Shown: one piece after another, positions 20,087 through 30,229 of the stretch
Numbering within the stretch: position 1 is the stretch's first letter
Layout: each line of letters begins with the position of its first letter
Source: Hoeflea sp. IMCC20628
GTDB lineage: Bacteria; Pseudomonadota; Alphaproteobacteria; Rhizobiales; Rhizobiaceae
Assembly (NCBI RefSeq): GCF_001011155.1
Contig: NZ_CP011479.1
Coordinates: 4,103,662-4,167,661, forward strand
Direction: 5' to 3'
Length of the DNA: 64,000 nucleotides
The notes under the pieces: model-generated
Told to the model about the DNA's origin: nothing
Database searches by the model: none
What the model saw: the letters and a program-made list of their open reading frames with translations, nothing else
Made by a program: the position numbers and the translations under genes

Positions 20087-20578
20087 TCAACTCAGCGCAT
20101 CGATCTCGTCATCGGAGAGTGCGTCGGGAATTACCGTGACCGGAATCGGAAACGCAGCACCACGGCCGGCGATGGATGTTACCAGCGGCCCGGGACCATC
20201 CTTGGCCGAGCCTGCGGCCAGCACCAGAATTGCAATATCCTGATCTTCCTCGATAACCGAGTGGATTTCCTCGGTCGTCTTGCCCTCGCGGATGACCACT
20301 TCGGGATCAATGCCGATGATCTGGCGCATTTTTTCGCTGGCCTTGGCGAGGGTGGCTTCCGCCTCTTCCCGCGCTTCAGCGCGCATGATTTCCTCGACAC
20401 CCAGCCAATGCTGGAAGTCTGCGGGTTCGATGACATAGACCAGAACCAGACCGCCGCCGGAATTGTGGGCGCGCATGCCGGCGTAGCGCATGGCGCGCTC
20501 GCATTCCGGGGTGTCGTCTATGACGGCGAGAAATTTGCGCCGGTGTCCGGCTTCGCGTGAGAGTCGTCTTGATACCAT
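20087..20578 (-). CDS. universal stress protein family (UspA)
   Basis: 163-residue Usp domain beginning RKFLAVIDDTPECERAMRYA, with the central VYVIEP strand and a C-terminal LVLAAGSAKDGPGPLVTSI resembling the ATP-binding G-2x-G-9x-G/S loop. Role in stress survival is assumed from the family. ATG at 20578 was preferred because the longer frame to 20674 crosses the stem-loop downstream of trpS. Confidence 0.85.
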   Translation of the reverse strand: MVSRRLSREAGHRRKFLAVIDDTPECERAMRYAGMRAHNSGGGLVLVYVIEPADFQHWLGVEEIMRAEAREEAEATLAKASEKMRQIIGIDPEVVIREGKTTEEIHSVIEEDQDIAILVLAAGSAKDGPGPLVTSIAGRGAAFPIPVTVIPDALSDDEIDALS

Positions 20579-20648
20579 GGGGCGGACAATGCCATCAGAG
20601 CGGGCTTTTCCGCAAGACCGTTTTTTGCACCGTCCACGAGCATGCCAC

Positions 20649-20680
20649 AACGCCGTGCATTCAGGTGAGCGCACGGCGTT
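20649..20680 (-). terminator. perfect 10-bp stem-loop downstream of trpS
   Basis: AACGCCGTGC pairs with GCACGGCGTT around a 12-base loop, 27 bases after the trpS stop. No long T-run follows on the minus strand, so it may be a weak terminator or a 3'-end stabiliser between trpS and the universal stress gene. Confidence 0.5.
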
Positions 20681-20706
20681 ATAAGCTATTGAATTTTATT
20701 CGGTAT

Positions 20707-21771
20707 TTACAGAAATCCGATGATTTCGCGAACGTCAGTCATGGTCTTCTCGGCCAGGACATTGGCCCGCGCGCTGCCATCCTTGAGGATCGCATCGATG
20801 TGGCTAGGGTCGTCCATCAGCCGCGTCATCTCCGAGGTGATGGGGGCGAGCACCTCGACGGCAAGCTCGACCAGCGCCGGCTTGAACTCCGAGAATTGCT
20901 GGCCGGCATATTCCTCAAGCACATCCTTGCGGGTGCGGTCGCTGAGCGCCGCGTAGATGCCGAGCAGGTTCTGCGCCTCAGGCCGGCCCTCAAGCTCTTC
21001 CAGCGTTTCGGGCAAAGGTGCCGGATCGGTCTTGGCCTTGCGGATTTTCTTGGCGATGGTGTCGGAATCATCCGTCATGTTGATACGCGACAGATCAGAC
21101 GGATCTGATTTCGACATCTTCTTCGATCCATCGCGCAAGCTCATGACTCGCGGCGCCGGACCTCCGATCAGGGGCTCGATCAAGGGGAAATAGCCCGAGA
21201 CCTTCTCCTCGCCAACCATCATATCGATGCCCAGACCGGCATCCGAAATGCGGGAGGAGAAATCATTGTTGAATTTCTGGGCGATGTCGCGGGCCAGTTC
21301 GAGGTGCTGCTTCTGGTCATCGCCAACCGGCACATGGGTGGCGCGGTAAAGCAGAATGTCAGCCGCCATCAGGCTCGGATAGGCGAGCAGGCCGAGCGAA
21401 GCCTTTTCGCGATCCTTGCCGGCCTTGTCCTTGAACTGGGTCATGCGATTCATCCAGCCGATGCGGGCGACGCAGTTGAAGATCCAGGCGAGTTCGGCAT
21501 GGCCGGGAACGGCGGACTGGTTGAAGACGATGTGCTTGGTTGGATCTATGCCCGACGCGATGAAGGCTGCGGCAATGGAGCGGGTCTGGGTCTTGAGATC
21601 CTCATGCACCAATTGCGCGGTGATCGAGTGCATATCGACCACGCAGAACAGGCAGTCGTGCTCCTCCTGCAGCGCCACGAACTTGCGAATGGCTCCAAGA
21701 TAATTGCCAAGATGAAGATTGCCGGTGGGTTGAACACCGGAGAAGACCAGCGGCTTGAAAGTGGCGGACAT
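20707..21771 (-). CDS. trpS: tryptophanyl-tRNA synthetase
   Basis: Class I synthetase charging tRNA-Trp. The 354-residue product has the HIGH-like [12 protein letters not shown] (residues 15-26), the KMSKS loop [11 protein letters not shown] and the family block FQAD-equivalent [26 protein letters not shown] stands six bases before the ATG at 21771. Downstream of murJ, as in many rhizobia. Confidence 0.97.
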   Translation of the reverse strand: MSATFKPLVFSGVQPTGNLHLGNYLGAIRKFVALQEEHDCLFCVVDMHSITAQLVHEDLKTQTRSIAAAFIASGIDPTKHIVFNQSAVPGHAELAWIFNCVARIGWMNRMTQFKDKAGKDREKASLGLLAYPSLMAADILLYRATHVPVGDDQKQHLELARDIAQKFNNDFSSRISDAGLGIDMMVGEEKVSGYFPLIEPLIGGPAPRVMSLRDGSKKMSKSDPSDLSRINMTDDSDTIAKKIRKAKTDPAPLPETLEELEGRPEAQNLLGIYAALSDRTRKDVLEEYAGQQFSEFKPALVELAVEVLAPITSEMTRLMDDPSHIDAILKDGSARANVLAEKTMTDVREIIGFL

Positions 21772-21882
21772 GATAGGCTCCCGGCAGGCTTGTGGAGGGC
21801 CTGCATTCCTCGTTGAAATCGGGCGGGGTTATGCGGCTGCGGCGGTATGAGGTCAAGCCCAATCCGCCGCCAAGCCGCCGTT

Positions 21883-23448
21883 TCAGCTCTTCTTGCTGCG
21901 CTTGAGCAAACGGGCGAACTCGGCCCGGTTGAGCGCGCCGGTGGCAAAGGCAAAGCCGAAATAGACCACGCAAGCTGCGGCGATCGTCATCAGAACGGTT
22001 GCCAGACGAACCAGCAGGCTGGCATCGAGCAGCCAATGCGGGAATGTGGCTTTGGTCCACCACAGCAGCCCACCCATCAGCGCCGCGCCAATGACAATGA
22101 GCCCTATACGCCTGATGGTAACGGCGGCAGGCCGGAACAGATCCCGCGAAAACAGTTGCTGGCCAAGATAAAACACCGAGATCCAGCCGGCCAGACTGGT
22201 GGCGATCGCCAGCCCCATCACGCCAAGACGCGGAAACAGAACCAAGCTGCCGACGATGTTGATGACCACAGAGACCACTGAGGCCTTCAACGGTGTACGC
22301 ATGTCCTCGCGGGCGTAAAACACCGGGGTGAATATCTTGGACAGCACGAATGCCGGCAAGCCTATGGAAAAGGCTGCAAGCACGGAGGCTGTCACAAGCG
22401 TTGTTTCACGGGTAAAGGCGCCACGTTCAAACACCAGGGCGATGATCGGTTCGGGCAGCAGCGCCAGTCCTACGGCGGCGGGAACAGTGATGGCCAGACC
22501 GAATTCGAGACTGCGATTTTGCAGATATTTCGCTTCCTTCATGTCGCCAGCCTGCAGCGCTCGCGACAGTTCGGGCAGCAGCACAACGCCGATGGCAATG
22601 CCGATCACCCCGAGCGGCAACTGGTTGAGCCGGTCGGCATAATTGATGATGGCGATGGCCCCATCCTGGGCAGAGGCGATGATCTGGCCGATCAGCAGGT
22701 TGATCTGGGTGATGCCGCCGGTCACTGCGGCTGGCAGCGCCAGCCACAGCAATCGCTTGACCGCAGGTGTCAGTCTTGGCCGGACAAAGCCGAGGCCAAA
22801 GCCTTCCCGCTTGAGCGCCCAGACCAGAAGACCGAGCTGCAGCAGTCCCGAGACCGTCACAGACCAACCCAGAACCTCGCCGATGATCGGCGCCGACAGG
22901 TCCAGATATCCGGCCGCGACGAGGCTTGCGACCAGAACCACATTGAGCAGCACCGGGGCCAATGCAGCGAGGAAATAGCGCCGCAGCGAATTGAGAATGC
23001 CTGCCAGCATCGCCACCAGGCTCATCGCGGCGAGATAGGGAAACATGATCCTTGCGAGCAGCACGGTAAGCTCGAATTTTTCCGGGTCATCGGCAAATTT
23101 GGGCGCAATGACGGTGCCTACCAGGAACGGCATGAAGATCATCGCCAGGGCGCTGATTGCAAACAGCGACAGCAACAGCACCGACAGCACCTGCTCGGCG
23201 AATTTTTTCGCTGCCGCCGGGCCGCCGCCTTCGATTTCCTTGGCGAACAGCGGCACGAAAGCTGCGTTGAAGGCGCCTTCGGCAAACAGCCGTCGAAACA
23301 GGTTGGGAAAACGGAAAGCTGCATAGAATGCGTCGGCGACAGGCCCGGCGCCCAAGAACCCGGCGATCATCGCCTCGCGCACAAAGCCCAGAACCCGACT
23401 GGCCATGGTGGCGCCGCCGACGCTTGCGAATTTCCTGATCAGGCTCAT
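21883..23448 (-). CDS. murJ: lipid II flippase MurJ
   Basis: 521-residue polytopic membrane protein of the MVF/MOP superfamily, about 14 helices, that moves lipid II across the inner membrane. Family features include the opening FASVGGATMASRVLGFVREA and the charged-cavity segment RLFAEGAFNAAFVPLF. It lies 49 bases after glnD, the usual rhizobial order glnD-murJ-trpS. Confidence 0.95.
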   Translation of the reverse strand: MSLIRKFASVGGATMASRVLGFVREAMIAGFLGAGPVADAFYAAFRFPNLFRRLFAEGAFNAAFVPLFAKEIEGGGPAAAKKFAEQVLSVLLLSLFAISALAMIFMPFLVGTVIAPKFADDPEKFELTVLLARIMFPYLAAMSLVAMLAGILNSLRRYFLAALAPVLLNVVLVASLVAAGYLDLSAPIIGEVLGWSVTVSGLLQLGLLVWALKREGFGLGFVRPRLTPAVKRLLWLALPAAVTGGITQINLLIGQIIASAQDGAIAIINYADRLNQLPLGVIGIAIGVVLLPELSRALQAGDMKEAKYLQNRSLEFGLAITVPAAVGLALLPEPIIALVFERGAFTRETTLVTASVLAAFSIGLPAFVLSKIFTPVFYAREDMRTPLKASVVSVVINIVGSLVLFPRLGVMGLAIATSLAGWISVFYLGQQLFSRDLFRPAAVTIRRIGLIVIGAALMGGLLWWTKATFPHWLLDASLLVRLATVLMTIAAACVVYFGFAFATGALNRAEFARLLKRSKKS

Positions 23449-23497
23449 GCTGGCTTATCCGTGGTTGCGAGAGCGCTTCATGGCTGGATGGCAGCCG

Positions 23498-26338
23498 CTA
23501 GGCCGGGGTCCGGCCGCGGCGGGTGGAGCCTTGCGGCGCGATCATACCTGCAGGCATCTTGTCGCGCACTTCGTCCTCTTCCTTGGCGAGCACCGCCTTG
23601 AGCCTTGCTGCGATGTTGATCTGACGGGTCTCGCTGGTAATTTTCATGCCGACCAGATCCCGCACATAGAAGGTGTCCACCACCTTCTCGCCAAAAGTGG
23701 TGATATGCGCCGAAGCGATGTCGAGCGAAAGGTCCGACAACACGGATGTGACTTCGGACAGCAATCCGGTGCGGTCAAGGCATTCAAATTCGATCACCGT
23801 GAACTTGTTGGACAGCGTGTTGGAAATGGTAACCTGGGGCTTGACGATGAACGGCCGCACCTTGCGCCTGGCGCTGGTCTTGCGGGCGATTACTTCCGGC
23901 ATGTGGGTCTTCCCGGCCAGCACATCCTCGATCATTCGGCCAATCGAGGCGCCGCGCCTGAGTTCATCCTCGTCGTCAGGCAGTTCGCGGTTGATCAGGA
24001 TGGTGTCGAGTGCGCGCCCGTCGGATGTGGTGAAGACCTGCGCATCGGCGATGTTGGCGCCGGCAGCGGCGCAGGCGCCGGTGACGATGGACAAGAGCCG
24101 CGGATGGTCCGGCGACAGCAGCGTGATCTCGGTGATGGCGTGGAACGCGTGAGTGCGAATCATGGTGGCCAGTTGCTTTCCGGCCTTGTCGGTTTCGCGG
24201 ATGAACTCGGCGTGACGCACCTGTTCCTCAAGCGGCACCGCCAGCAGATAGGGCTCGTAATGCAGTTTGAGATAGGCGGCGCGCTCCCGGTCGCTCCAGT
24301 CTGACAGCGCCTCGCCAAGCGCTTCGCGGGCGTGCGCCGTGCGCTGCTTGCGCGAGACTTCCGAAAAGCCGCCTGACAGCATCAACTCGGTTTCGTAATA
24401 GAGCGTGCGCAGAAGTTGACCTTTCCAGCCGTTCCAGACACCGGGACCAACGGCGCGGATATCGCACACCGACAGCACCAGCAGCATTTTCAGACGCTCC
24501 AGTGTGCGGACCTTTTCGCCGAAATCGGTGATGGTCTTGCGGTCATTGAGGTCGCGCGTCTGCGCCACCATCGACATGGTCAGGTGTTCAGAAATCAGCC
24601 AGACCACGAGTTCGGTCTGATTGGCCGACAGACCCAGCCGCGGGCACAGCTTGCGTGCCACCTTTGCACCGGCGGTGGAGTGGTCTTCCGGCCGGCCCTT
24701 GGCAATGTCGTGCAGGAACACGGCGACGTACAATGCTTCGCGTTCTTCGATGCTCGGCAACAGCTTGTTGGCCAGCGGATGCTCGCGCTCTTCATCACCC
24801 TTGTCGATGGCTGACAGCACCGAGACAGTGCGGATCAGATGTTCGTCGACGGTATAGTGATGGTACATGTTGAACTGCATCATCGCGACAATCTTGCCGA
24901 ATTCGGGGATGAAACGGCCCAGAACTCCGGCTTCATTCATCCGCCTGAGAATGATCGCCGGCTGCCGCCTCGAGGTCAGGATCGACATGAACAGCCGGTT
25001 GGCTTCCTCGTTTTCGCGCAAATCGGCATTGATCAGCCGAAACGAGCGGGTGACCCGCTTGAGCGCGTCGGGATGGAACTCGAGCCCGCGGATATCGGCA
25101 AGATGAAACAGCCGGATGATGTTGACGGGATCGTTTTTGAATACATCCGCATTGGCAATGTTGATCCGGCCCTTGTCCTCGATGAAATCGAGTGTGCCGG
25201 GGATTTTGCGCGGACGGCTGGCAAAGCGGGTGATGACGCCGGTCAGACCCGGTGCCTGCTTGGCCTGCTGGTCTTCGAGGCCGGCGCAGAAGATGCGGGT
25301 CAGGTCGCCAACGTCCTTGGCGACCAGAAAATAATGCTTCATGAAGCGCTCGACAGCGGACAGGCCGGGGTGATCCTGGTAGCCCAGGCCCGAGGCAATG
25401 TCGCGCTGAATGTCAAAAGACAGCCGCTCTTCGGATTTTCCGGTGAGAAAATGCATGTGGCAGCGCACCGCCCAGAGAAAATCCTCGGCCTTGACGAACA
25501 GGTTGAACTCCCGTTTTGACAGCACCCCGAGCCCGACAAGCTCCTTGGTGTCGCGGATATCGTAGAAATATTTGGCGATCCAGAACAAGGTGTTGAGATC
25601 GCGAAGGCCGCCCTTGCCTTCCTTGACATTGGGTTCGACCAGATAGCGCGTATCGCCGGCCTTGCGGTGACGTTCATCGCGCTCGGCAAGCTTGGCGGCG
25701 ATGAATTCCGGTCCGGTGCCCTCCACCACTTCCTTGTCGAAGCGGTCGGCCAGATTGGCAAACAATGTGCGCTCGCCGCACAGGAACCGCGCTTCAAGAA
25801 TGGCGGTGCGGATGGTCATGTCGGAGCGCGACAGCCGGATGCATTCATCGACATTGCGGGTGGCGTGGCCGACCTTCAGTCCCATGTCCCACAAAATGTA
25901 GAGGATCCACTCGACCACCTGTTCGGTCCAGGCGGTGTTCTTGTAGGGCAGCACGAACAACAGATCGATATCGGAGCCGGGCGCCAGGGTGCCACGGCCA
26001 TAGCCGCCGACAGCGGTGACTGTCATGCGTTCGGAGGTCGAAGGATTGTCGACGCGGTAGACATGGATGCTGGCGTAATCATACAGCGCCGACGTGATGA
26101 CGTCCTGCAGATGCGAGATCCGGGTGGCGCAGGCAGTGCCGCCGCCGTCTTCGAACAGCATGGTGCGGGCGGTTTCCCGACCTTCGGCATTGACGCGCTT
26201 GACTTCGGCCAGCACCGCCTGACGGGCCTCCAGGCTGGCGCCGCCGTGCTCGGCTGCAATCGCGTCGAGGGCTTGCCGCAACACCGCCGGATCGACAATC
26301 TGGTTGAGATTGAGGCTGTCTTCGGCGGTTTTCAACAT
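23498..26338 (-). CDS. glnD: bifunctional uridylyltransferase/uridylyl-removing enzyme GlnD
   Basis: Glutamine sensor that uridylylates and de-uridylylates PII proteins to control nitrogen metabolism. The 946-residue product has the nucleotidyltransferase motif [18 protein letters not shown] (residues 111-128), a GlnD PII-UTase linker, the HD phosphohydrolase site [15 protein letters not shown] (about 530) and two C-terminal ACT domains ([34 protein letters not shown]). Length is normal for rhizobia. Confidence 0.97.
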   Translation of the reverse strand: MLKTAEDSLNLNQIVDPAVLRQALDAIAAEHGGASLEARQAVLAEVKRVNAEGRETARTMLFEDGGGTACATRISHLQDVITSALYDYASIHVYRVDNPSTSERMTVTAVGGYGRGTLAPGSDIDLLFVLPYKNTAWTEQVVEWILYILWDMGLKVGHATRNVDECIRLSRSDMTIRTAILEARFLCGERTLFANLADRFDKEVVEGTGPEFIAAKLAERDERHRKAGDTRYLVEPNVKEGKGGLRDLNTLFWIAKYFYDIRDTKELVGLGVLSKREFNLFVKAEDFLWAVRCHMHFLTGKSEERLSFDIQRDIASGLGYQDHPGLSAVERFMKHYFLVAKDVGDLTRIFCAGLEDQQAKQAPGLTGVITRFASRPRKIPGTLDFIEDKGRINIANADVFKNDPVNIIRLFHLADIRGLEFHPDALKRVTRSFRLINADLRENEEANRLFMSILTSRRQPAIILRRMNEAGVLGRFIPEFGKIVAMMQFNMYHHYTVDEHLIRTVSVLSAIDKGDEEREHPLANKLLPSIEEREALYVAVFLHDIAKGRPEDHSTAGAKVARKLCPRLGLSANQTELVVWLISEHLTMSMVAQTRDLNDRKTITDFGEKVRTLERLKMLLVLSVCDIRAVGPGVWNGWKGQLLRTLYYETELMLSGGFSEVSRKQRTAHAREALGEALSDWSDRERAAYLKLHYEPYLLAVPLEEQVRHAEFIRETDKAGKQLATMIRTHAFHAITEITLLSPDHPRLLSIVTGACAAAGANIADAQVFTTSDGRALDTILINRELPDDEDELRRGASIGRMIEDVLAGKTHMPEVIARKTSARRKVRPFIVKPQVTISNTLSNKFTVIEFECLDRTGLLSEVTSVLSDLSLDIASAHITTFGEKVVDTFYVRDLVGMKITSETRQINIAARLKAVLAKEEDEVRDKMPAGMIAPQGSTRRGRTPA

Positions 26339-26455
26339 GCTTCGGGGTCCTGGTCGCTGTCAGTGATCACGCTCGGCGCGCCAAGCGGGGCTGCTATAGC
26401 CTGTTTCGCGCCGAAACGACAGTCCGCGCCACGAGGCTTTGCCGGGACCGGACGG

Positions 26456-27913
26456 TCAGGTGGCAATCCGTTCGATGAACCAGTTGGTCAGCCGGGTCCA
26501 GACCTCGTCCTTTTCCGCCGCATCCTCGACGCCGTGCTCGAGATTGGGATTGTCGTTGACCTCGATGACAAACACGCCGTCATCGGTTTCCTTGAGATCA
26601 ACGCCATAGAGCCCGTCGCCCACCGAACTGGCGGCGCGCAGGCCAGTGTCGAGAACCAAGGGCGGCACCTGCGCCAGCGAAAACGACTTGAAGCCGCCTT
26701 CCAGCGGCTTGCCGCCGGTGTCGTGCTTGACGATCTGCCAATGCTGCTTGGCCATCAGATATTGCACGGCGAACAGCGGTTTGCCGCCAAGCACGCCGAT
26801 GCGCCAGTCGAAACTGGTCGGCATGTATTTTTGCGCGATCAACACCTCGGAATCATGCAGCCAGGCGCCGGCCAGCGCCTTGAGCTCCGCCATCGAGGCA
26901 ACCTTCTTGACGCCTCTGGAGAAGGAGGAATCGGGCACCTTCAGGACCATTGGAAAGCCCAGAAGATCGGCGGCGCGCTGGAAATCCTCAGCCCCGATCA
27001 GCATCACCGTGTCGGGCACAGGAATGCCGTTGGCCGACATCAACTCGTCGAGATAGACCTTGTTGGTGCAGCGGATCATCGACACCGGATCATCGATCAC
27101 CGGCATGCCTTCCTGCTGGGCGCGGCGGGCGAAGCGATAGGTGTGGTTGGAGATCGAGGTGGTTTCGCGGATGAACAGCGCATCGAAATTGGCCAGCCGC
27201 GGCAGGTCCTTGCGGGTGATCGGTTCCACTGACACGCCCATCCGCGCGGCGATCCGCGACCAGTGCTTGAGACTGGAGATCGAAGATGGTGGCAGCGCCT
27301 CGTTGGGATCGACCAGGGTGGCGAAGGAATAGCGCGCCGGCGCCCGGGATTTTGCGTCTTTCCACTGCCTCGCGGTGTAGCGCGCCATGGCCTGAAACAG
27401 TGCTTCGCGACCTTCTTCATCGAGCTTGCCAAAAGGCAGCAGAGCAATCTTGGAGATCGAGACCCAGTCTCCCTGCTTCAGCGTGAGCTCGAGAATGGGG
27501 GCGCGAAACCAGTCAAACAGCAGCCGGCCGAAGCGCTCGAGCCGCGGGTCGGTGCTGGTGCCGAAAAACACCCGCAGCCGCGACGGCAGCGGATCGCCGC
27601 CCTGCTCCCGCAGGCTCTTGTTGAGCGAATCCTCGAGTTCAGGAACCGCATTCTCGTAAAGCTTGCGCGCCGACAGATCGATGATGGTCTCGACCGACGG
27701 AATCACCCGCTGGCCGCGGGCAGCCGCCAGCAGCGAGGCGTAGTAACCGCGGCTCTGATAGGCATAGGAGCGCGACAGGTTGATGATATTGGGCCGCGCG
27801 CCACGAAACATTTCCGGCTTGGCCAGATAATCGCGGGTGGCGAGCACCTTGTGCTTGGTCGCGGTGTGGTCAAAGCCCGCCAGGGCGGTCGACAGAATGA
27901 TCCAGTCAGACAT
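26456..27913 (-). CDS. RimK-like ATP-grasp ligase with N-terminal RLAN domain
   Basis: 485-residue protein. The N-terminal half resembles the RLAN domain of RimK-type ligases (NIINLSRSYAYQSRGYYASL); the C-terminal half is an ATP-grasp fold with the lysine-containing MVLKVPDSSFSRGVKKV and the metal-binding end VFVIEVNDNPNLEHGVED. The family joins a carboxylate to an amine, usually adding amino acids to a peptide or protein. The start ATG at 27913 overlaps the upstream GNAT-C39 gene by eight bases, so the two are translationally linked. The substrate is unknown. Confidence 0.87.
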   Translation of the reverse strand: MSDWIILSTALAGFDHTATKHKVLATRDYLAKPEMFRGARPNIINLSRSYAYQSRGYYASLLAAARGQRVIPSVETIIDLSARKLYENAVPELEDSLNKSLREQGGDPLPSRLRVFFGTSTDPRLERFGRLLFDWFRAPILELTLKQGDWVSISKIALLPFGKLDEEGREALFQAMARYTARQWKDAKSRAPARYSFATLVDPNEALPPSSISSLKHWSRIAARMGVSVEPITRKDLPRLANFDALFIRETTSISNHTYRFARRAQQEGMPVIDDPVSMIRCTNKVYLDELMSANGIPVPDTVMLIGAEDFQRAADLLGFPMVLKVPDSSFSRGVKKVASMAELKALAGAWLHDSEVLIAQKYMPTSFDWRIGVLGGKPLFAVQYLMAKQHWQIVKHDTGGKPLEGGFKSFSLAQVPPLVLDTGLRAASSVGDGLYGVDLKETDDGVFVIEVNDNPNLEHGVEDAAEKDEVWTRLTNWFIERIAT

Positions 27914-29018
27914 GGAGCAGATTTCCCTTGATAAGGACTGCGGCGCGCAAGCCGGTACGGCCGAATCGGGCGATCCGGTCAAACACGGCATAGGGCACCG
28001 GGATATTGGCGGCGTCATCGGTGGTCTCGCCGACCTCGTCCTCGACCCAGGGATCATGAACGAAGATATGGCGACCGTCATCGCCATGGGCAAGCACCCA
28101 GTGCGGAACCTTCTTGCCCATCATCAGATAGCCGCTGACCAGGATGATGGCGACATGGCCCTCGGCCAGCCGGGCGCGCAACCAGTCAAGCGTGAACGCC
28201 TCGGAGTGCACCGGCGTGCCGGCCTCGGCAACGCGGGCGCGAAAATCGGTCTGCGCCAATTCCATGACCCGGCGTTTTTCCGGATCGCGCACGGTTTCGA
28301 GAAACAGCATGTCTTCGGTCGAGCACCAGACTTCCGGATTGAGCCCGTGTTCGCGCGCCACCATGGCCAGGCCGAAGGGTTCGCAGCCGCCCGGGCCTGC
28401 CAGCATGAACACGGTGGTGGCCTCGCGCCAGAGGCGGATTTCCCAGACCGGATCGAGAAAATTGGGCGAACGGTACCGGGCCAGCGCCATCAGCAGGCAG
28501 GCCGAGCCACAGGTGAAATCCGCAGTCTGTTCATAAAACGGGGTCAGCACATCCGGCGCTTCGGGCCCGCGCAACAATTTTTCGAACCGGAGCGCCGCCA
28601 TGCCATCGGCATAATACTCCGCCACGCGGCCGATCCGGCGGTAAGCGGCATTCTTGTAAAGCGCAATCGCAGTTTCGTTGTCCTCGCGCACCTCGAGCCG
28701 CAGGAGAATACGGTCGTGATCCATGGCCGCGGCTTCCGCCGCCGCCAGCAAGGCCCTGCCATACCCCTTGCCGACATGGCCGGGGGCGACGGCCAGCGAA
28801 TAGAGCCGGGCGAGTGCCGCACCGGCACGAAACAGGATCATGGCGTAACCGCAGACCTGACCATCGGTCTCGATGACAATGGTTTCGGCGGTTGGTCGGT
28901 CAATCAGCGTGCGGAAAGAGCGGCGGGAAATCCGGTCAGCGGAAAACACTGCGGTCTCGATGGCATCGAGCGCATCAATGTCAGAAATGGTGGCTGGGCG
29001 TATCCGCGGTGCGGACAT
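27906..29018 (-). CDS. GNAT acetyltransferase-peptidase C39-like fusion
   Basis: 370-residue two-domain protein. Residues 1-150 are a GNAT fold (SLAVAPGHVGKGYGRALL acetyl-CoA loop, then AIALYKNAAYRRIGRVAEYY). Residues 155-370 form a papain-like C39 domain with candidate triad C170 (ADFTCGSACLLMALA), H306 (VPHWVLAHG) and D322 (VHDPW). Such fusions next to RimK-like ligases have been predicted to belong to peptide-tagging or small-peptide systems. GGAAA precedes ATG 29018. No substrate peptide is evident nearby. Confidence 0.85.
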   Translation of the reverse strand: MSAPRIRPATISDIDALDAIETAVFSADRISRRSFRTLIDRPTAETIVIETDGQVCGYAMILFRAGAALARLYSLAVAPGHVGKGYGRALLAAAEAAAMDHDRILLRLEVREDNETAIALYKNAAYRRIGRVAEYYADGMAALRFEKLLRGPEAPDVLTPFYEQTADFTCGSACLLMALARYRSPNFLDPVWEIRLWREATTVFMLAGPGGCEPFGLAMVAREHGLNPEVWCSTEDMLFLETVRDPEKRRVMELAQTDFRARVAEAGTPVHSEAFTLDWLRARLAEGHVAIILVSGYLMMGKKVPHWVLAHGDDGRHIFVHDPWVEDEVGETTDDAANIPVPYAVFDRIARFGRTGLRAAVLIKGNLLHV

Positions 29019-29228
29019 GGAAGTTTCCGAAAAAACGAGTGATCACAGCCATTGGCGGCAAGCCTCTCAGGCGCGTGAATCATGGCTGATTTGTGTCGTT
29101 CTGTCACCGGGTCGAGATGAGATTTCCCGGCGGGATGCCAGACCCGATAGTGGACCAAAAAGTTGACGCGGATGACTTCCATCCCCACATGCCAACCCCC
29201 CGCCCGTGCAGACAAGGAAAAGCCAGCG

Positions 29229-29954
29229 ATGATCATTGAAGCCGCAAGACTGAGTGGATCCAACCTGCTCTCATCCGCCTCGCGGTCGGTTCTGTTCAAG
29301 TCGCTCGGCCTGACCATCCTGCTGCTGATCGGGCTGTGGTTCGGGCTTGGCGAATTGTTCGCGATGACGGCGATGCCCTGGCTCGAAGCGTTGCTGCCCG
29401 GCCTGCCCGACTGGGCCGGATGGGCCGGCACCCTTGCCGCGATCATCGCCGGCATCGGGCTGGCGCTGGTGCTGGCCTTGTTCATAGCGCCGGTAACGGC
29501 GGCAATGGCGGGGCTTTATCTCGACGAAATCGCCGAGGTGATCGAGGCCCGGGATTATCCCGCTGACCAACCCGGTCGCCCAATGCCTCTCGGCCAGTCG
29601 ATCCGGCAATCGCTGGGATTTTTGCTGGTGGTGGGACTGGGCAATCTGTTTGCGCTGGTGCTGCTGATCGTGCCCGGCATCAATCTGGTGGCGTTCTTCG
29701 TGGTCAACGGTTACCTGCTGGGCCGGGAATTCTTCGAATTTGCCGCGATGCGGTTCATGAGCCCGGCGGATGCAAAACGGCTCAGAGCCCGCAATAGCAC
29801 CACAGTGTTCTTCGCCGGCCTGATCATCGCCGGCTTTCTCTCGGTGCCGCTCTTGAACCTGCTGACCCCGATGTTCGCGGCAGGCATGATGGTGCATCTC
29901 AACAAGATGATTGCGGCGAAGACGGGGGGATCTCCGGTCAGTGCCAGGCGCTAA
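29229..29954 (+). CDS. EI24/CysZ-like membrane protein
   Basis: 241-residue integral membrane protein with about five to six helices (roughly 23-45, 60-85, 125-155, 190-220) and the family region PLGQSIRQSLGFLLVVGLGN. EI24 proteins include the sulfate permease CysZ; other members have no known cargo. AAGGAAA lies before the ATG at 29229, whereas the longer frame from 29163 has no such support. First plus-strand gene after the 29-kb minus-strand run. Confidence 0.8.
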   Translation: MIIEAARLSGSNLLSSASRSVLFKSLGLTILLLIGLWFGLGELFAMTAMPWLEALLPGLPDWAGWAGTLAAIIAGIGLALVLALFIAPVTAAMAGLYLDEIAEVIEARDYPADQPGRPMPLGQSIRQSLGFLLVVGLGNLFALVLLIVPGINLVAFFVVNGYLLGREFFEFAAMRFMSPADAKRLRARNSTTVFFAGLIIAGFLSVPLLNLLTPMFAAGMMVHLNKMIAAKTGGSPVSARR

Positions 29955-30229
29955 CGTCAGAGTCGATTAGGAAAAGTTAACGTTTGACCGTTTTGGGCGG
30001 GAAGCGTGAATTCGCCGCAACCGCGCAGAGGTTGTTTGAATTTGCAAAAAGCGGACATCCATCCAATGGGTATTCCTTCCGTGATGCTGCCTCGCCGCAT
30101 GACCGCTCCGAGCCCTTCCGCGGCAAGGACGTCCATGCGGCCTTAGATGCAACGAGCCTCAGATACTAGTTTTACCCGGTATGACTAACCCGGATTACCG
30201 GATAGACTGATGTCAGCAAGGAGAGCGAC

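Noticed and set aside
30066-30146. 26-codon ORF in the gap after the EI24 gene
   Set aside because: No ribosome site, no hydrophobic or conserved pattern; length is expected by chance.
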